This document shows, piece by piece, positions 1-8,851 of a stretch of DNA of 64,000 bases (the first letter of the stretch is position 1; each line of letters opens with the position of its first letter). The position numbers were made by a program, and so were the translations under genes. Source of the stretch: an uncultured Clostridia bacterium. GTDB lineage: Bacteria; Bacillota; Clostridia; Saccharofermentanales; Saccharofermentanaceae. The stretch covers positions 20,723 through 84,722 of the forward strand of contig CAMJPC010000010.1 of NCBI GenBank assembly GCA_946407705.1, written 5' to 3'. The notes under the pieces were generated by a model, which was not told the origin of the DNA, ran no database searches, and saw only the letters and a list, made by a program, of their open reading frames with translations.

Positions 1-1
1 T

Positions 2-628
2 CCGCTCTATCACAAGCTGTTCGAGAAATTCAAGAACAAGTATCTATTTACCGGGGCGGCCATATCACTGTGGCTCGTTTTGTCATTCATCCTGCCCTTG
101 ATCACCGACAGAAAGGACATCTATGTGGCAGTCGGAAGGATCCCTGTGTTCCTGATCGGCGTCCTCGTCGGATGGTTTACGTATTCCAAAAAAAAGATAA
201 CCAAGCAGTGGGCAGTATGGGCCGTCATCATCCCAATGCTCATTGCCGGCTTCCAGACTGAATATTATGTGGCATTCAAAAAGGTCGTTCTCTTAAACCC
301 CGGCATAAGCAACGCTCTTCCCGGAATACTGATCGGAATACCCATGTGTCTTATCGTGGGACAGGTTTTCGCGCTCCTCGGCAAGGTCACCTTTATACAG
401 AAGATCTATGGGTTCATGGGCAAGATCACTCTTGAGTTCTATGTGGTGCAGGAGATCGTTCTAGCTGCCATAAAAGGACCCATCTATTACTCGGGAGTGT
501 ACTTCAACAGACACCTCATGGTCCTGATCGTATTTATCATTTCGCTGGGCTGCGCTTACATAATCCATATGTTTTCGACGGTCATATCGAAGAAGCAGGA
601 CGGGGAACCCGTATTCACCAAGAAGTGA
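2..628 (+). CDS. Acyltransferase 3 family membrane protein, C-terminal part
   Basis: The open frame is already running at the left edge and ends at TGA 626-628, so the start lies outside the window. The visible 208 residues contain about five hydrophobic segments separated by short basic loops. This pattern fits the C-terminal half of acyltransferase-3 (OafA/YrhL-like) proteins, which transfer acyl groups to cell-surface sugars. The catalytic N-terminal part is not visible, so the family call rests on overall look. The next gene has its own promoter, so this is the end of a separate transcription unit. Confidence 0.6.
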   Translation, partial: PLYHKLFEKFKNKYLFTGAAISLWLVLSFILPLITDRKDIYVAVGRIPVFLIGVLVGWFTYSKKKITKQWAVWAVIIPMLIAGFQTEYYVAFKKVVLLNPGISNALPGILIGIPMCLIVGQVFALLGKVTFIQKIYGFMGKITLEFYVVQEIVLAAIKGPIYYSGVYFNRHLMVLIVFIISLGCAYIIHMFSTVISKKQDGEPVFTKK

Positions 629-638
629 GATATTACTT

Positions 639-667
639 TTGACATTCCATTAGCCTGAATTTAAGAT
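639..667 (+). promoter_or_regulatory. Promoter of the sugar-sensing two-component operon
   Basis: TTGACA (639-644), a 17-nt spacer and TAAGAT (662-667) form a good housekeeping promoter just after the stop of the upstream gene. Transcription would start near 674, leaving only about 20 nt before the start codon at 696, with an AAGGAGG ribosome site in between. Confidence 0.6.
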
Positions 668-695
668 AGATAAGACAGACTAAGGAGGAAGGCCG

Positions 696-2297
696 ATGCC
701 CCGAGTATTTCTTGTAGAAGACGAAAGCACCATACGCAGCACCTTGCGCGATACGGTACCGTGGGGGCAATTGGGATATGAGTTCGTCGGCGAGGCAACC
801 GACGGAGAGATGGCGCTTCCCCTGATCGGATCCACGCATCCGGACGTCCTCATCACGGACATCAAGATGCCCTTTATGGACGGTCTGTCGCTTTCCAAAC
901 TCGTTCTTAAAGAGTTTCCCAATACCAAGATAATCATCATTTCGGGCTACGACGATTTCGAGTATGCAAGACAGGCTATCGAGATCGGCGTTGAACAGTA
1001 TCTCTTAAAGCCGATCACCAAGGCTAACCTCATGAACGTTCTTCGTGAGGTAAAAGAGAAGATCGAACAGGAGCAGGAACAGAGAAACTATCAGGCCCAG
1101 TTCCAAAGGGATTCACAGGAATACGAGCAGTTCGCAAGAAGAAGCTTCATGGAGCAGGTCGTTGAAGGCAAGCTCTCAGTCCAGCAGATCTATGAGGACG
1201 CGGGAAGATTAGGGCTTGAATTAAAGGCCCAGAGCTACTGCATCGCGCTGTTCTCCGCAATGGGCGAGACCTATTCGGATACTGACGCGAGAGTCAGAGA
1301 AGACCTCCTCGGTCATTTCATGAAGCATCCCGAATACCTGCTCCTTCGCTGGAACCTTTCGACTTACATGCTCCTCATCATGGGCGAGAAGAGCAGGATG
1401 GACAGCTACATCCAGAGCTGTATCGCTGCGATAACGAACCGCTACAGCGTCTATGACGGCCAGAAGCCGTGGTATGTCGCCATCGGCATGACCGCAGGCA
1501 GATTAAGCCAGCTTCCCGAATGTTTTGAGGATGTATCAAGGCTCTGGGCTTACCGCTACATACAGCCCGAGACGCACATCCTGACATCAGAGACCGTAAA
1601 GACTCCCGGTGCGAAGGCAGCGAGCGCCGATCTTGAGAACTTTGACGTAAGCAAGTTCAACACGGACATGCTCCTGGAGATCATGAAGAGCGCGGCACCG
1701 GAAGAGATCCCGAACATCATAAGCGAGTTCTTATTGGACATCAGCGATGCGGTCGGATCACAGCCGTTCTGCCACTACGTAATGCTCTCAACGAGATTTA
1801 CCGCCATCCAGTTCGTCAATTCCCTCGGCATAAAGCAGGATAAGCTCCTCGAGGGCGTGACCTGCCAGGACATGACTGACAGGAACGTCGAGATGAATGA
1901 CATCAGAAAGTACATGAGCGAGTTCCTGATGCAGGCAGTCAAGCTCCGCAACCAGAGCTCAGCGAACCAGTATAAAGACATTTTGGGACGCGCGGTCGAT
2001 TACATCGATTCGCACTTCACGGACGACAGTCTGTCTTTAAACACCGTCGCGAAGGAAGTAAACATCAGCGCGAACTATCTGTCCGCCGTATTCAGCCAGG
2101 AAATGAAATCGACCTTCGTCGAGTACGTCACATCAAAGAGAATGAACAAAGCGAAGGAACTCCTGAGGACCACCGACAAGCATTCAGGAGAGATAGCTCT
2201 CGAAGTCGGCTACAAGGATCCTCACTATTTCAGTTTCCTTTTCAAGAAGACCCAGGGCATGACCACAAGGGAATACAGGGCCGGGGGTAAGCACTGA
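696..2297 (+). CDS. YesN-like response regulator (REC plus AraC-type HTH)
   Basis: Cytoplasmic DNA-binding response regulator of 533 aa. The receiver domain covers about residues 1-120, with the acidic pocket near E8/D9 and the phosphorylation site D55 in DVLITDIKMP. A middle region of unclear fold follows. A double AraC-type helix-turn-helix occupies about residues 428-533. The size and layout match YesN, the regulator paired with LytS/YesM kinases. The start has a perfect AAGGAGG 7 nt upstream. The stop overlaps the next start by 1 nt (TGATG), so kinase and regulator are translationally coupled. The likely target is the sugar importer promoter near 6.1 kb; this is inferred from gene context. 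Confidence 0.9.
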   Translation: MPRVFLVEDESTIRSTLRDTVPWGQLGYEFVGEATDGEMALPLIGSTHPDVLITDIKMPFMDGLSLSKLVLKEFPNTKIIIISGYDDFEYARQAIEIGVEQYLLKPITKANLMNVLREVKEKIEQEQEQRNYQAQFQRDSQEYEQFARRSFMEQVVEGKLSVQQIYEDAGRLGLELKAQSYCIALFSAMGETYSDTDARVREDLLGHFMKHPEYLLLRWNLSTYMLLIMGEKSRMDSYIQSCIAAITNRYSVYDGQKPWYVAIGMTAGRLSQLPECFEDVSRLWAYRYIQPETHILTSETVKTPGAKAASADLENFDVSKFNTDMLLEIMKSAAPEEIPNIISEFLLDISDAVGSQPFCHYVMLSTRFTAIQFVNSLGIKQDKLLEGVTCQDMTDRNVEMNDIRKYMSEFLMQAVKLRNQSSANQYKDILGRAVDYIDSHFTDDSLSLNTVAKEVNISANYLSAVFSQEMKSTFVEYVTSKRMNKAKELLRTTDKHSGEIALEVGYKDPHYFSFLFKKTQGMTTREYRAGGKH

Positions 2298-3718
2298 TGA
2301 AGGCCAGGGAGACAACGATCTCCTCGCAGATGAAGAAGCTCTTCATAGGGCTTGCGATCCTTACTGTCACGGTTTTCCTGATAGAAGTCCTTACGATCAT
2401 CTACTATCAGCTGCGTTATCAGCACTACATGCATAACCTTACGACGGCTTCCGAGTTCAACCAGAACTTCAAGGAAGACATCGATCTCAAGATGTACTAC
2501 TACGTTATCGGAAGCAAAGAAGCCGAAGGACTTCCGATGAAAGAGGTCGGCCAGGCCAAGAAGATCGCGGAAGACCTCATCTCGAGTACCTCAGACAAGG
2601 ACAGCAGACAGGCTATCACCAGCGTTATCGACCTTTGCGGAAACTTGGAAGACCAGATGCGCGAGATCGAGTTTACCGCAAGCTACGATCAGCGCCAGAT
2701 AATGCTCAAGAACAACATCTACGTTCTTACTTCTCTCATTGAGGAATACATGTACCGTTATCTTTACTGCGAGGCGGTACTACTTAACTCTTTGCAAGAC
2801 AGGATGAACTCGCAGCTCACGATCGGTCTCATACTTATCGTTTTCGGCGTGACCGTACTCTTTACGGTGCTGCTCCGTCATTCGGCCAAGATATCAAGGT
2901 CCATCGCAGAGCCCATCGAGAACCTCAGCAGCCGTGTCCAGGAGATCGGAGGCGGCGACCTTACCGTAAGAAAGCCCGTTGAATCGCAGGTGTATGAGGT
3001 TAGCACTCTCAGTGAAGGTGTTGAGCAGATGGTCGAGAAGATGGGCAACCTCATGAAGGAATCGACCGACAGGCAGGAGAGCTTAAGACAGGCCGAGCTT
3101 GCTCTGCTTCAGGCGCAGATCAACCCGCATTTCCTGTATAACACGCTCGATACGATCATATGGCTGATCGAGGCCGGAAAGACCGAGGAAGCAGAGGAGA
3201 TGGTAACGGACCTTTCTTCTTTCTTCAGGCACTCCCTCTCAAACGGTGAGGACGTCGTCACGTTAAACGACGAGGAAAAGCAGATCAGCAGTTATCTCCA
3301 GATCCAGCAGTTCCGCTACAAGGACATCATGGACTACTCGATCGACATAGATCCCGCGATCAAGGGAACGAGGCTACCGAAGCTTACGATCCAGCCGCTT
3401 GTTGAGAATGCCCTCTATCACGGCGTAAAGCTTAAGCGCGCCAAGGGCCTTATCACCGTAACCGGAAGAGCGGAAGGTGATGACATAGTCATCGTCGTAA
3501 GCGACACGGGCGCTGGCATGACAAAAGACAGATTAAACGAGCTCAGGGAAGGCATTAAGAACCGCGAAAGGGTAGGGTTCGGTCTTTCAACGGTCGATGA
3601 GAGATTGAAGCTCTTTTTCGGCGAGAAGTACGGGCTCTCGATAGACAGTACTGAAGGAGAAGGGACTGACGTGACCGTCAGGATACCCGGATCGGGGAGG
3701 AAAACCAATGAAACGTAA
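2297..3718 (+). CDS. LytS/YesM-type sensor histidine kinase
   Basis: Membrane sensor kinase of 473 aa. TM1 lies at about 14-37, an extracytoplasmic sensor at 38-172 and TM2 at about 175-194. A HAMP linker extends to about 250. The His_kinase domain carries H278 in NPHFLYN, and the HATPase has an N box around N371 and DTGAGM at 403-408. It starts on the last base of the response regulator stop and overlaps the following lipoprotein gene by 11 nt, so the three products are probably made together. In Clostridium beijerinckii a periplasmic-type binding protein (XylFII) docks onto a LytS kinase to sense xylose. The same three-gene layout suggests the same logic here. Confidence 0.9.
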   Translation: MKARETTISSQMKKLFIGLAILTVTVFLIEVLTIIYYQLRYQHYMHNLTTASEFNQNFKEDIDLKMYYYVIGSKEAEGLPMKEVGQAKKIAEDLISSTSDKDSRQAITSVIDLCGNLEDQMREIEFTASYDQRQIMLKNNIYVLTSLIEEYMYRYLYCEAVLLNSLQDRMNSQLTIGLILIVFGVTVLFTVLLRHSAKISRSIAEPIENLSSRVQEIGGGDLTVRKPVESQVYEVSTLSEGVEQMVEKMGNLMKESTDRQESLRQAELALLQAQINPHFLYNTLDTIIWLIEAGKTEEAEEMVTDLSSFFRHSLSNGEDVVTLNDEEKQISSYLQIQQFRYKDIMDYSIDIDPAIKGTRLPKLTIQPLVENALYHGVKLKRAKGLITVTGRAEGDDIVIVVSDTGAGMTKDRLNELREGIKNRERVGFGLSTVDERLKLFFGEKYGLSIDSTEGEGTDVTVRIPGSGRKTNET

Positions 3719-4694
3719 GATAGCCTGTTTGCTGACAGCCATTATATATTCCGTATTCATCCTGACCGGATGCGCCAAGCAGGAGACTACCGAGAAAGAC
3801 GATCTTACCGTCATCGGCATGAGCCAGGTAGGCGCAGAGTCCGACTGGCGCCAGGCGGATACCGCTTCGATGAAGGCGGTGTTCACGGAGGCAAACGGGT
3901 ACAGGCTTCTTTTCGATGATGCGAGACAGGAACAGGAAAACCAGTTCGTCGCCATCAGGAGATTCATCCAGCAAAAGGTCGATTACATCGTGGTCATGCC
4001 AATCACGGAGAACGGATGGGACGCAGTCTTAAAGGAAGCGAAGGACGCGGGCATTCCGGTTATTCTCGTCGACCGCATGGTCAACGTAAAGGATGAAGAC
4101 CTCATCACCGCGCACGTCGGTTCAGACTTCTATGCCGAGGGCAAGAAGGCTACTGACTGGATGAAGGAAAAGTACGCGAATGCGGAACAGGTCAACATCA
4201 TCCACATCCAGGGAACGAAGGGATCCACTCCGCAGATCGGAAGGACTGCCGCTCTGGATGACGCGGTCAAAGCCAATTCCAAGTGGAAGGTCATAGCAAG
4301 GATGGACGGCGATTTCACCGAGGCCAAGACCTACGAGGTAATGAAGGAATATCTGTCAAACCGTGACACTTTGCCCCAGATCGACGTTGTCTACTGCGAG
4401 AACGACAACGAGGCATATGGTGCGATAAAGGCGCTTGAGGGCTTCGGATATACATGCGGAAAGAACGGCGTGTCCGTCATATCTTTTGACGCCACTTACA
4501 ACGCTCTGGTCTACTGCCAGAAGGGCAAGATCGCCATGACCGTCGAGTGCAACCCGCTCCTCGGACCTCTCGTGGAGTCAGTCATTAAAACTCTCAAGGC
4601 TGGGGAAAAGCCTGAGAAGAACCGCTATGTCGAGGAGTCGGCTTTCCGTCCCGAGGACATCACCGAAGAGCTTCTCGCTTCACGTAAATACTGA
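3708..4694 (+). CDS. Sugar-binding lipoprotein, probable sensory subunit (XylFII-like)
   Basis: Type-1 periplasmic-binding-protein fold of 328 aa. The signal peptide ends in a lipobox LTGC (C22), so it is expected to be a lipoprotein on the outer face of the membrane. It is clearly paralogous to the transport binding protein at 6193: both share GWD, a VILxDR segment, IIHIQG and a CNP motif near the C-terminus. No permease or ATPase follows it. Instead it is fused by overlap to the LytS-type kinase gene, which is the hallmark of a sensing rather than transporting binding protein. The ligand is inferred to be a pentose or furanose sugar because of the downstream pathway genes. Confidence 0.8.
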   Translation: MKRKIACLLTAIIYSVFILTGCAKQETTEKDDLTVIGMSQVGAESDWRQADTASMKAVFTEANGYRLLFDDARQEQENQFVAIRRFIQQKVDYIVVMPITENGWDAVLKEAKDAGIPVILVDRMVNVKDEDLITAHVGSDFYAEGKKATDWMKEKYANAEQVNIIHIQGTKGSTPQIGRTAALDDAVKANSKWKVIARMDGDFTEAKTYEVMKEYLSNRDTLPQIDVVYCENDNEAYGAIKALEGFGYTCGKNGVSVISFDATYNALVYCQKGKIAMTVECNPLLGPLVESVIKTLKAGEKPEKNRYVEESAFRPEDITEELLASRKY

Positions 4695-5756
4695 TCAGGT
4701 GCTGGACCTCTCGCTTAATTCCCACGGAAGGACGAGCGAGTGAGGGTTCTTGCCCTGAAGGATCGATAAGAGCAGTCCCGCTGCTTCAGTTCCCATCCTG
4801 CGCGTGCGGTGCCAGAGGGAAGTGATGGGCACCGGGCTTATTCTGCTGTAGTAGCTGTTATCGAAACTTGCGACCGCGATGTCCTGCGGTACTTTCTTTC
4901 CTATGTCGTTCAGATACTTAATGAGGTGGTACGCTATCTCGTCGTTGTAGCAGATGACTGCCGTTGCGAGAGGGAGGTGTTCTTTGGTAAAAGACGCGAG
5001 AAGAGAAGTATCCCTGTTATCAACCAGCCTGCTCCTCTGCATCGAATCGTACCAGCAGATACCGTGGTCGGGCAGGGGTAACCCTCTGTCCCTTATCGCG
5101 TTCATCATGCCCGAATAACGCTCGGGTCCCTGGATGTCATCGCTTTTAAATATGCCTCCGATGTGCCTGTGGCCCTTATCCAGAAAATAGCTTGCGAGCC
5201 TGTATCCGCCTGCGTAATTGTCATCGGTTACCGAAGGCAGATATGAGAGCGCAGGGTAATTGCCTTGGAAGAACACGATCGGGATGCCCATCTTGTGAAG
5301 CGACTGGTACAGATCCATGTTGGGATTGGGTAAAGCGGTCTTGGATCCCTCGACGAGGATACCTCCGACAGGATGGCTTATGAGATTCTGCAAGATCTCC
5401 CTTTCTGCGGAGACCCTGTTGAGCGTCGCGTAGGTCATTATGGTGTAGCCTCTGCTCCCTAAGATGTTCTCCATGTCCCTTAATACGCCCGGGAATATAT
5501 ATTCATCTGTAAAAGAAGTAATTACCGCTATCTGCGCGTGAGAGGAAAACCCCGTGTTGGCTGCATAATAGCCGCTTCCTCTCCTGCTTGTGATCAGACC
5601 TTCGTTCTCAAGTTCAAGGAGGGAACGGCGGACTGTCTGCCTGCTTACGCCGAATCTGGCGGTGAGTTCACGTTCGCTCGGAAGCTTATAGGTGTGATTT
5701 TTGGCGTGGAGCATGACGTCTTCACGCAAAAACTGCGCCAAATCCTTGTATTTCAT
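4695..5756 (-). CDS. AraR-like repressor (GntR wHTH plus LacI-type sugar domain)
   Basis: Transcription regulator of 353 aa. Residues 1-65 form a GntR winged helix with a typical LPSERELTARFGVSRQTVRR recognition segment. Residues from about 75 to 345 form a LacI/periplasmic-binding effector domain with DNSYYSRIS near the end. This hybrid layout is that of AraR of Bacillus, which releases DNA when L-arabinose binds. The ATG at 5756 has AAAGGAGG 10 nt upstream. It is divergent from the importer operon across 436 nt and shares that control region. An AraD-like gene 7 kb away supports an arabinose link, but other LacI-type ligands remain possible. Confidence 0.8.
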   Translation of the reverse strand: MKYKDLAQFLREDVMLHAKNHTYKLPSERELTARFGVSRQTVRRSLLELENEGLITSRRGSGYYAANTGFSSHAQIAVITSFTDEYIFPGVLRDMENILGSRGYTIMTYATLNRVSAEREILQNLISHPVGGILVEGSKTALPNPNMDLYQSLHKMGIPIVFFQGNYPALSYLPSVTDDNYAGGYRLASYFLDKGHRHIGGIFKSDDIQGPERYSGMMNAIRDRGLPLPDHGICWYDSMQRSRLVDNRDTSLLASFTKEHLPLATAVICYNDEIAYHLIKYLNDIGKKVPQDIAVASFDNSYYSRISPVPITSLWHRTRRMGTEAAGLLLSILQGKNPHSLVLPWELSERSST

Positions 5757-6192
5757 GGCTTTGAGCCTCCTTTGCGGGTCTTCGCGGGCAGTCAGAATTT
5801 ATAAAAAAACCCAAAAAAACACATTTTTCGGGGGTGGCTCCGGGCGTGATTTTTTCGGAAATTTACTTAGTTTTTCGGAAAAATCTGTACAAGCCCGGAA
5901 GGGTTTTCGTCATTTTTACATGACGGGTCCGATCTTTTTGGGCACGGCCGAAAATAAAATATTCAACAAATCGTGCTCCTGCTTTGTAAAAAATCCAACA
6001 AAACTTGCTTAATTATCGCAAACTGGTACGGTTTTTTCAATGCACCCCAAAATTTGTATTGTTTATTCAGACAAAAGAGCCCTGGCGTTATTGTTTGGAT
6101 TTACCCATCAAGGCAAACTGTGGACAGAAAGGCCCGACGAGTGACCCCGGGCTTAAATCAAGAAACACATCTATGAAAGTGAGGAAAAAACT
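5757..6192. promoter_or_regulatory. Divergent control region between repressor and importer
   Basis: This 436-nt gap has no credible gene. It holds two copies of TTTTTCGGAAA (5851-5861 and 5871-5881), spaced exactly 20 nt apart. It also holds a TGTACA centre in CTGTACAAG (5885-5893) and a perfect inverted repeat CGTCAT-N6-ATGACG (5908-5925). A TATAAA at 5798-5803 on the minus strand could be the repressor -10. A weak TTCAGA-N17-TATTGT (6066-6094) could be the importer promoter; a weak -35 would fit a need for activation by the YesN-like regulator. Site assignments are visual only. Confidence 0.5.
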
Positions 6193-7218
6193 ATGAAGAA
6201 GTTTCTTGCGGTATTGATGACTGCTACTGTCGGTATGGCTATGGCAGGCTGCTCCGGTGCTCCCGCTGCTACAACAGCTGCACCCGCTGCTACTACTACT
6301 GCTGCTCCCGCTGCTACCACAGCTGCACCTGCCGGTGACGCTCTCATCAAGGTCGGTATCATCAATAACGACCCTAACGAGTCCGGCTATCGTACAGCAA
6401 ACGACAAGGACATGAAGGCTACTTTCACAAAAGAGAACGGCTATGAAGCTCAGTTCGCTTACAGCCTTAAGAACGACGAGCAGATCGCTGCTGCTAAGAA
6501 GTTCATCACTGACGAAGTTGATTATCTTCTTATCTCCGCTGCTGACGTTTCCGGTTGGGATTCCGTTCTCCAGGACGCTAAGACTGCCGGCATCAAGGTT
6601 ATCCTTTTCGACCGTACGATCGATGCAGATCCTTCTCTCTATGAAGCATCCATCGTTTCCGACATGAGAAAAGAAGGCGACACAGCTATGGCATGGCTCG
6701 AGAAGCAGAACCTCCCCGAGTACAAGATCATCCACATCCAGGGCGTTATGGGCTCAGCAGCTCAGAAGGGCCGTTCCGGAGCTCTTGACGACAAGGCTAA
6801 GGAGAAGGGCTGGAAGATCATCACACAGCAGACAGCTGAGTGGAACGCAGAGAAGGCACAGCAGATCGTTCAGGCTGTCATCGACAAGGGTGAGAAGTTC
6901 AACGTTATCTATGCTGAGAACGACGATATGGCTAAGGGCGCTGTTGCAGCTCTCGATAAGGCTAACATCACTCACGGTGTAGGCGGAGACGTCATCGTTA
7001 TGGGTTATGACTGCAACGCTTGGGCTCTCAAGGAACTGCTCGCTAAGAAGTGGAACTATGATGGCCAGTGCAATCCTTTCCAGGCTTCCTACATCGACAA
7101 GATCATCAAGGACTTCGCAGCAGGCAAGGCTCCTGAGCAGAAGACGATCATCATGGACGAGAAGGGCTTCGACGCTACAACAATCACACAGGAAGACGTT
7201 GACAAGTACGGAATCTGA
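6193..7218 (+). CDS. Sugar ABC transporter substrate-binding lipoprotein
   Basis: Binding protein of 341 aa in the YtfQ/RbsB group. The signal peptide ends in MAMAGC (C20), so it is a lipoprotein. Residues 21-48 are an Ala/Pro/Thr-rich tether, followed by the type-1 binding fold. GYD and CNPFQ near the C-terminus match the furanose-binding branch. It is first in the importer operon, and a terminator-like hairpin directly after it probably keeps this subunit in excess over the membrane parts. Its paralogue at 3708 lacks transporter partners. Substrate is inferred from neighbours (L-arabinose or a related furanose). Confidence 0.88.
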   Translation: MKKFLAVLMTATVGMAMAGCSGAPAATTAAPAATTTAAPAATTAAPAGDALIKVGIINNDPNESGYRTANDKDMKATFTKENGYEAQFAYSLKNDEQIAAAKKFITDEVDYLLISAADVSGWDSVLQDAKTAGIKVILFDRTIDADPSLYEASIVSDMRKEGDTAMAWLEKQNLPEYKIIHIQGVMGSAAQKGRSGALDDKAKEKGWKIITQQTAEWNAEKAQQIVQAVIDKGEKFNVIYAENDDMAKGAVAALDKANITHGVGGDVIVMGYDCNAWALKELLAKKWNYDGQCNPFQASYIDKIIKDFAAGKAPEQKTIIMDEKGFDATTITQEDVDKYGI

Positions 7219-7258
7219 CAGGCCTTACTTAGTTAACTGTTAACTTGAACTAATGACC

Positions 7259-7296
7259 GGCACGCGGTACGGGATTTCCGCACCGCGTGCCTTTTT
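7259..7296 (+). terminator. Intercistronic terminator/attenuator after the binding-protein gene
   Basis: GGCACGCGGT (7259-7268) pairs with ACCGCGTGCC (7282-7291), has a small inner stem and is followed by TTTTT. It lies between the binding protein and the ATPase gene. Partial read-through would give high binding protein and low transporter levels. It also rules out an ATPase start at the in-frame ATG 7253, which would translate through the stem. Confidence 0.8.
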
Positions 7297-7318
7297 AAGA
7301 ATCCAGGGGAGTGGAGAT

Positions 7319-8851
7319 ATGGAGAATGGCGAATTGCTGCAGATGCGCGGTATCTGCAAATATTTCCCGGGAGTAAATGCTCTTCAAGATGTGGATTTTA
7401 CTTTGAGAAGCGGCGAGATTCATGCCCTCATGGGTGAGAACGGCGCAGGCAAATCCACTTTAATCAAGGTACTGACCGGCGTTTATGTAAAAGACGGCGG
7501 AAAGATTTTAATCAGAAAAGAAGGTTCGAACGAAGATCTGTTCGAAGAAGCACATATAAGATCACCTCAGGACGCCCAGAATTCGGGTATTTCAACGGTC
7601 TATCAGGAGATAGCCCTCTGCCCGAACCTCTCCGTAGCCGAGAACATGTTCATCGGAAGAAGCGGAGCGGTCACCAATTGGACTGAGATGAATGCAAGAA
7701 CGGAAGATATCTTAAACAAGCTCTGCATTCCGGCAGAAGCAAAGCAGCAGCTCGGTTCATGCTCGATCGCCGTACAGCAGATGGTAGCCATCGCACGCGC
7801 GGTAGACATGAAGTGCCGTGTTCTCATCCTTGACGAACCTACATCCTCACTCGATGAGCAGGAAGTTGAAAGACTTTTCGTGCTGATGAGAGATCTCAAG
7901 AAGCAGGGCGTAGGAATCATATTCGTAACACACTTCTTAGACCAGGTATATGAGGTCTGCGACAGGATCACTGTCCTCCGTGACGGTACGCTCGTAGGCG
8001 AATACGTCATCGAGGATCTTCCCAGAGTCCAGCTCGTTTCAAAGATGCTCGGCAAGGATCTTGATGACGTTGCCGACATCAAGAGTGAGAGCGACGTTAA
8101 GCCTGTCAACAAGAACACGACACCGGTCCTCGAAGCAAGAAAACTCGTTAGTAACGCAGGCATCAAGCCTTTCGATTTCGATATCTATAAGGGCGAAGTC
8201 AACGGCTTCACCGGACTTTTGGGTTCCGGCCGAAGCGAATGCGTCAGAGCCATTTTCGGAGCTGACAAGGTACTTGGCGGCACCGTAAAGGTCAACGGCG
8301 TAAAAGTCAAGATCAGAAAGCCGATCGATGCGATGAAGCACGGCATCGGTTATCTACCTGAAGACAGAAAGTTAGACGGAATCGTAGCTGACCTTTCAGT
8401 AAGAGACAACATCATCCTCGCACTCCAGGTAATGAAAGGCTTCTTCAGGCCCTTCTCCAAGTCAAAGGCAGAGGAGATGGCACAGAAGTACATTGCGCTC
8501 CTGGACATCAAGACAGCTTCCTCCGATACTCCGATCGGACAGCTCTCAGGCGGTAACCAGCAGAAGGTCATCCTTGCAAGATGGCTCCTTACGAACCCTG
8601 ATTTCCTCATACTTGACGAACCTACGAGAGGTATCGACATCGGTACGAAGATCGAGATCCAGAAGCTCGCTCTCAAGCTCGCATCTGAAGGAAAGAGCGT
8701 TACGTTCATTTCCTCCGAGATCGACGAGATGCTCAGAACATGCTCACGCCTCATTGTCATGAGAGACCGTAAGGTGGTCGGTGAACTGACCGGAGACGAT
8801 CTCACGCGCAACAAGGTAATGTCAACCATAGCCGGAGGTGAAGAGGTATGA
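7319..8851 (+). CDS. Sugar ABC transporter ATPase (RbsA/YtfR type, two NBDs)
   Basis: Cytoplasmic ATPase of 510 aa made of two nucleotide-binding halves. The first half has Walker A GENGAGKST (39-47) and Walker B LILDEPTSSLD. The second half has a degenerate P-loop without the lysine (LLGSGRSE), then LSGGNQQKV and LILDEPTRGID, as in RbsA-type proteins. I chose the ATG at 7319, preceded by a GGGGAGTGGAG stretch. An in-frame ATG at 7253 would add 22 residues encoded by the terminator hairpin. Its stop overlaps the next gene by 4 nt (ATGA). It powers sugar import with the two permeases that follow. Confidence 0.92.
   Translation: MENGELLQMRGICKYFPGVNALQDVDFTLRSGEIHALMGENGAGKSTLIKVLTGVYVKDGGKILIRKEGSNEDLFEEAHIRSPQDAQNSGISTVYQEIALCPNLSVAENMFIGRSGAVTNWTEMNARTEDILNKLCIPAEAKQQLGSCSIAVQQMVAIARAVDMKCRVLILDEPTSSLDEQEVERLFVLMRDLKKQGVGIIFVTHFLDQVYEVCDRITVLRDGTLVGEYVIEDLPRVQLVSKMLGKDLDDVADIKSESDVKPVNKNTTPVLEARKLVSNAGIKPFDFDIYKGEVNGFTGLLGSGRSECVRAIFGADKVLGGTVKVNGVKVKIRKPIDAMKHGIGYLPEDRKLDGIVADLSVRDNIILALQVMKGFFRPFSKSKAEEMAQKYIALLDIKTASSDTPIGQLSGGNQQKVILARWLLTNPDFLILDEPTRGIDIGTKIEIQKLALKLASEGKSVTFISSEIDEMLRTCSRLIVMRDRKVVGELTGDDLTRNKVMSTIAGGEEV

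Noticed and set aside
6026..6045. Catabolite-responsive element near the importer promoter
   Set aside because: TGGTACGG...TTCA has wrong spacing for a cre site.
6088..6735. 215-codon minus frame over the binding-protein gene
   Set aside because: Antisense to the Ala/Thr-rich region of a clear lipoprotein gene; low complexity of Ser/Gly/Cys mirrors those codons.
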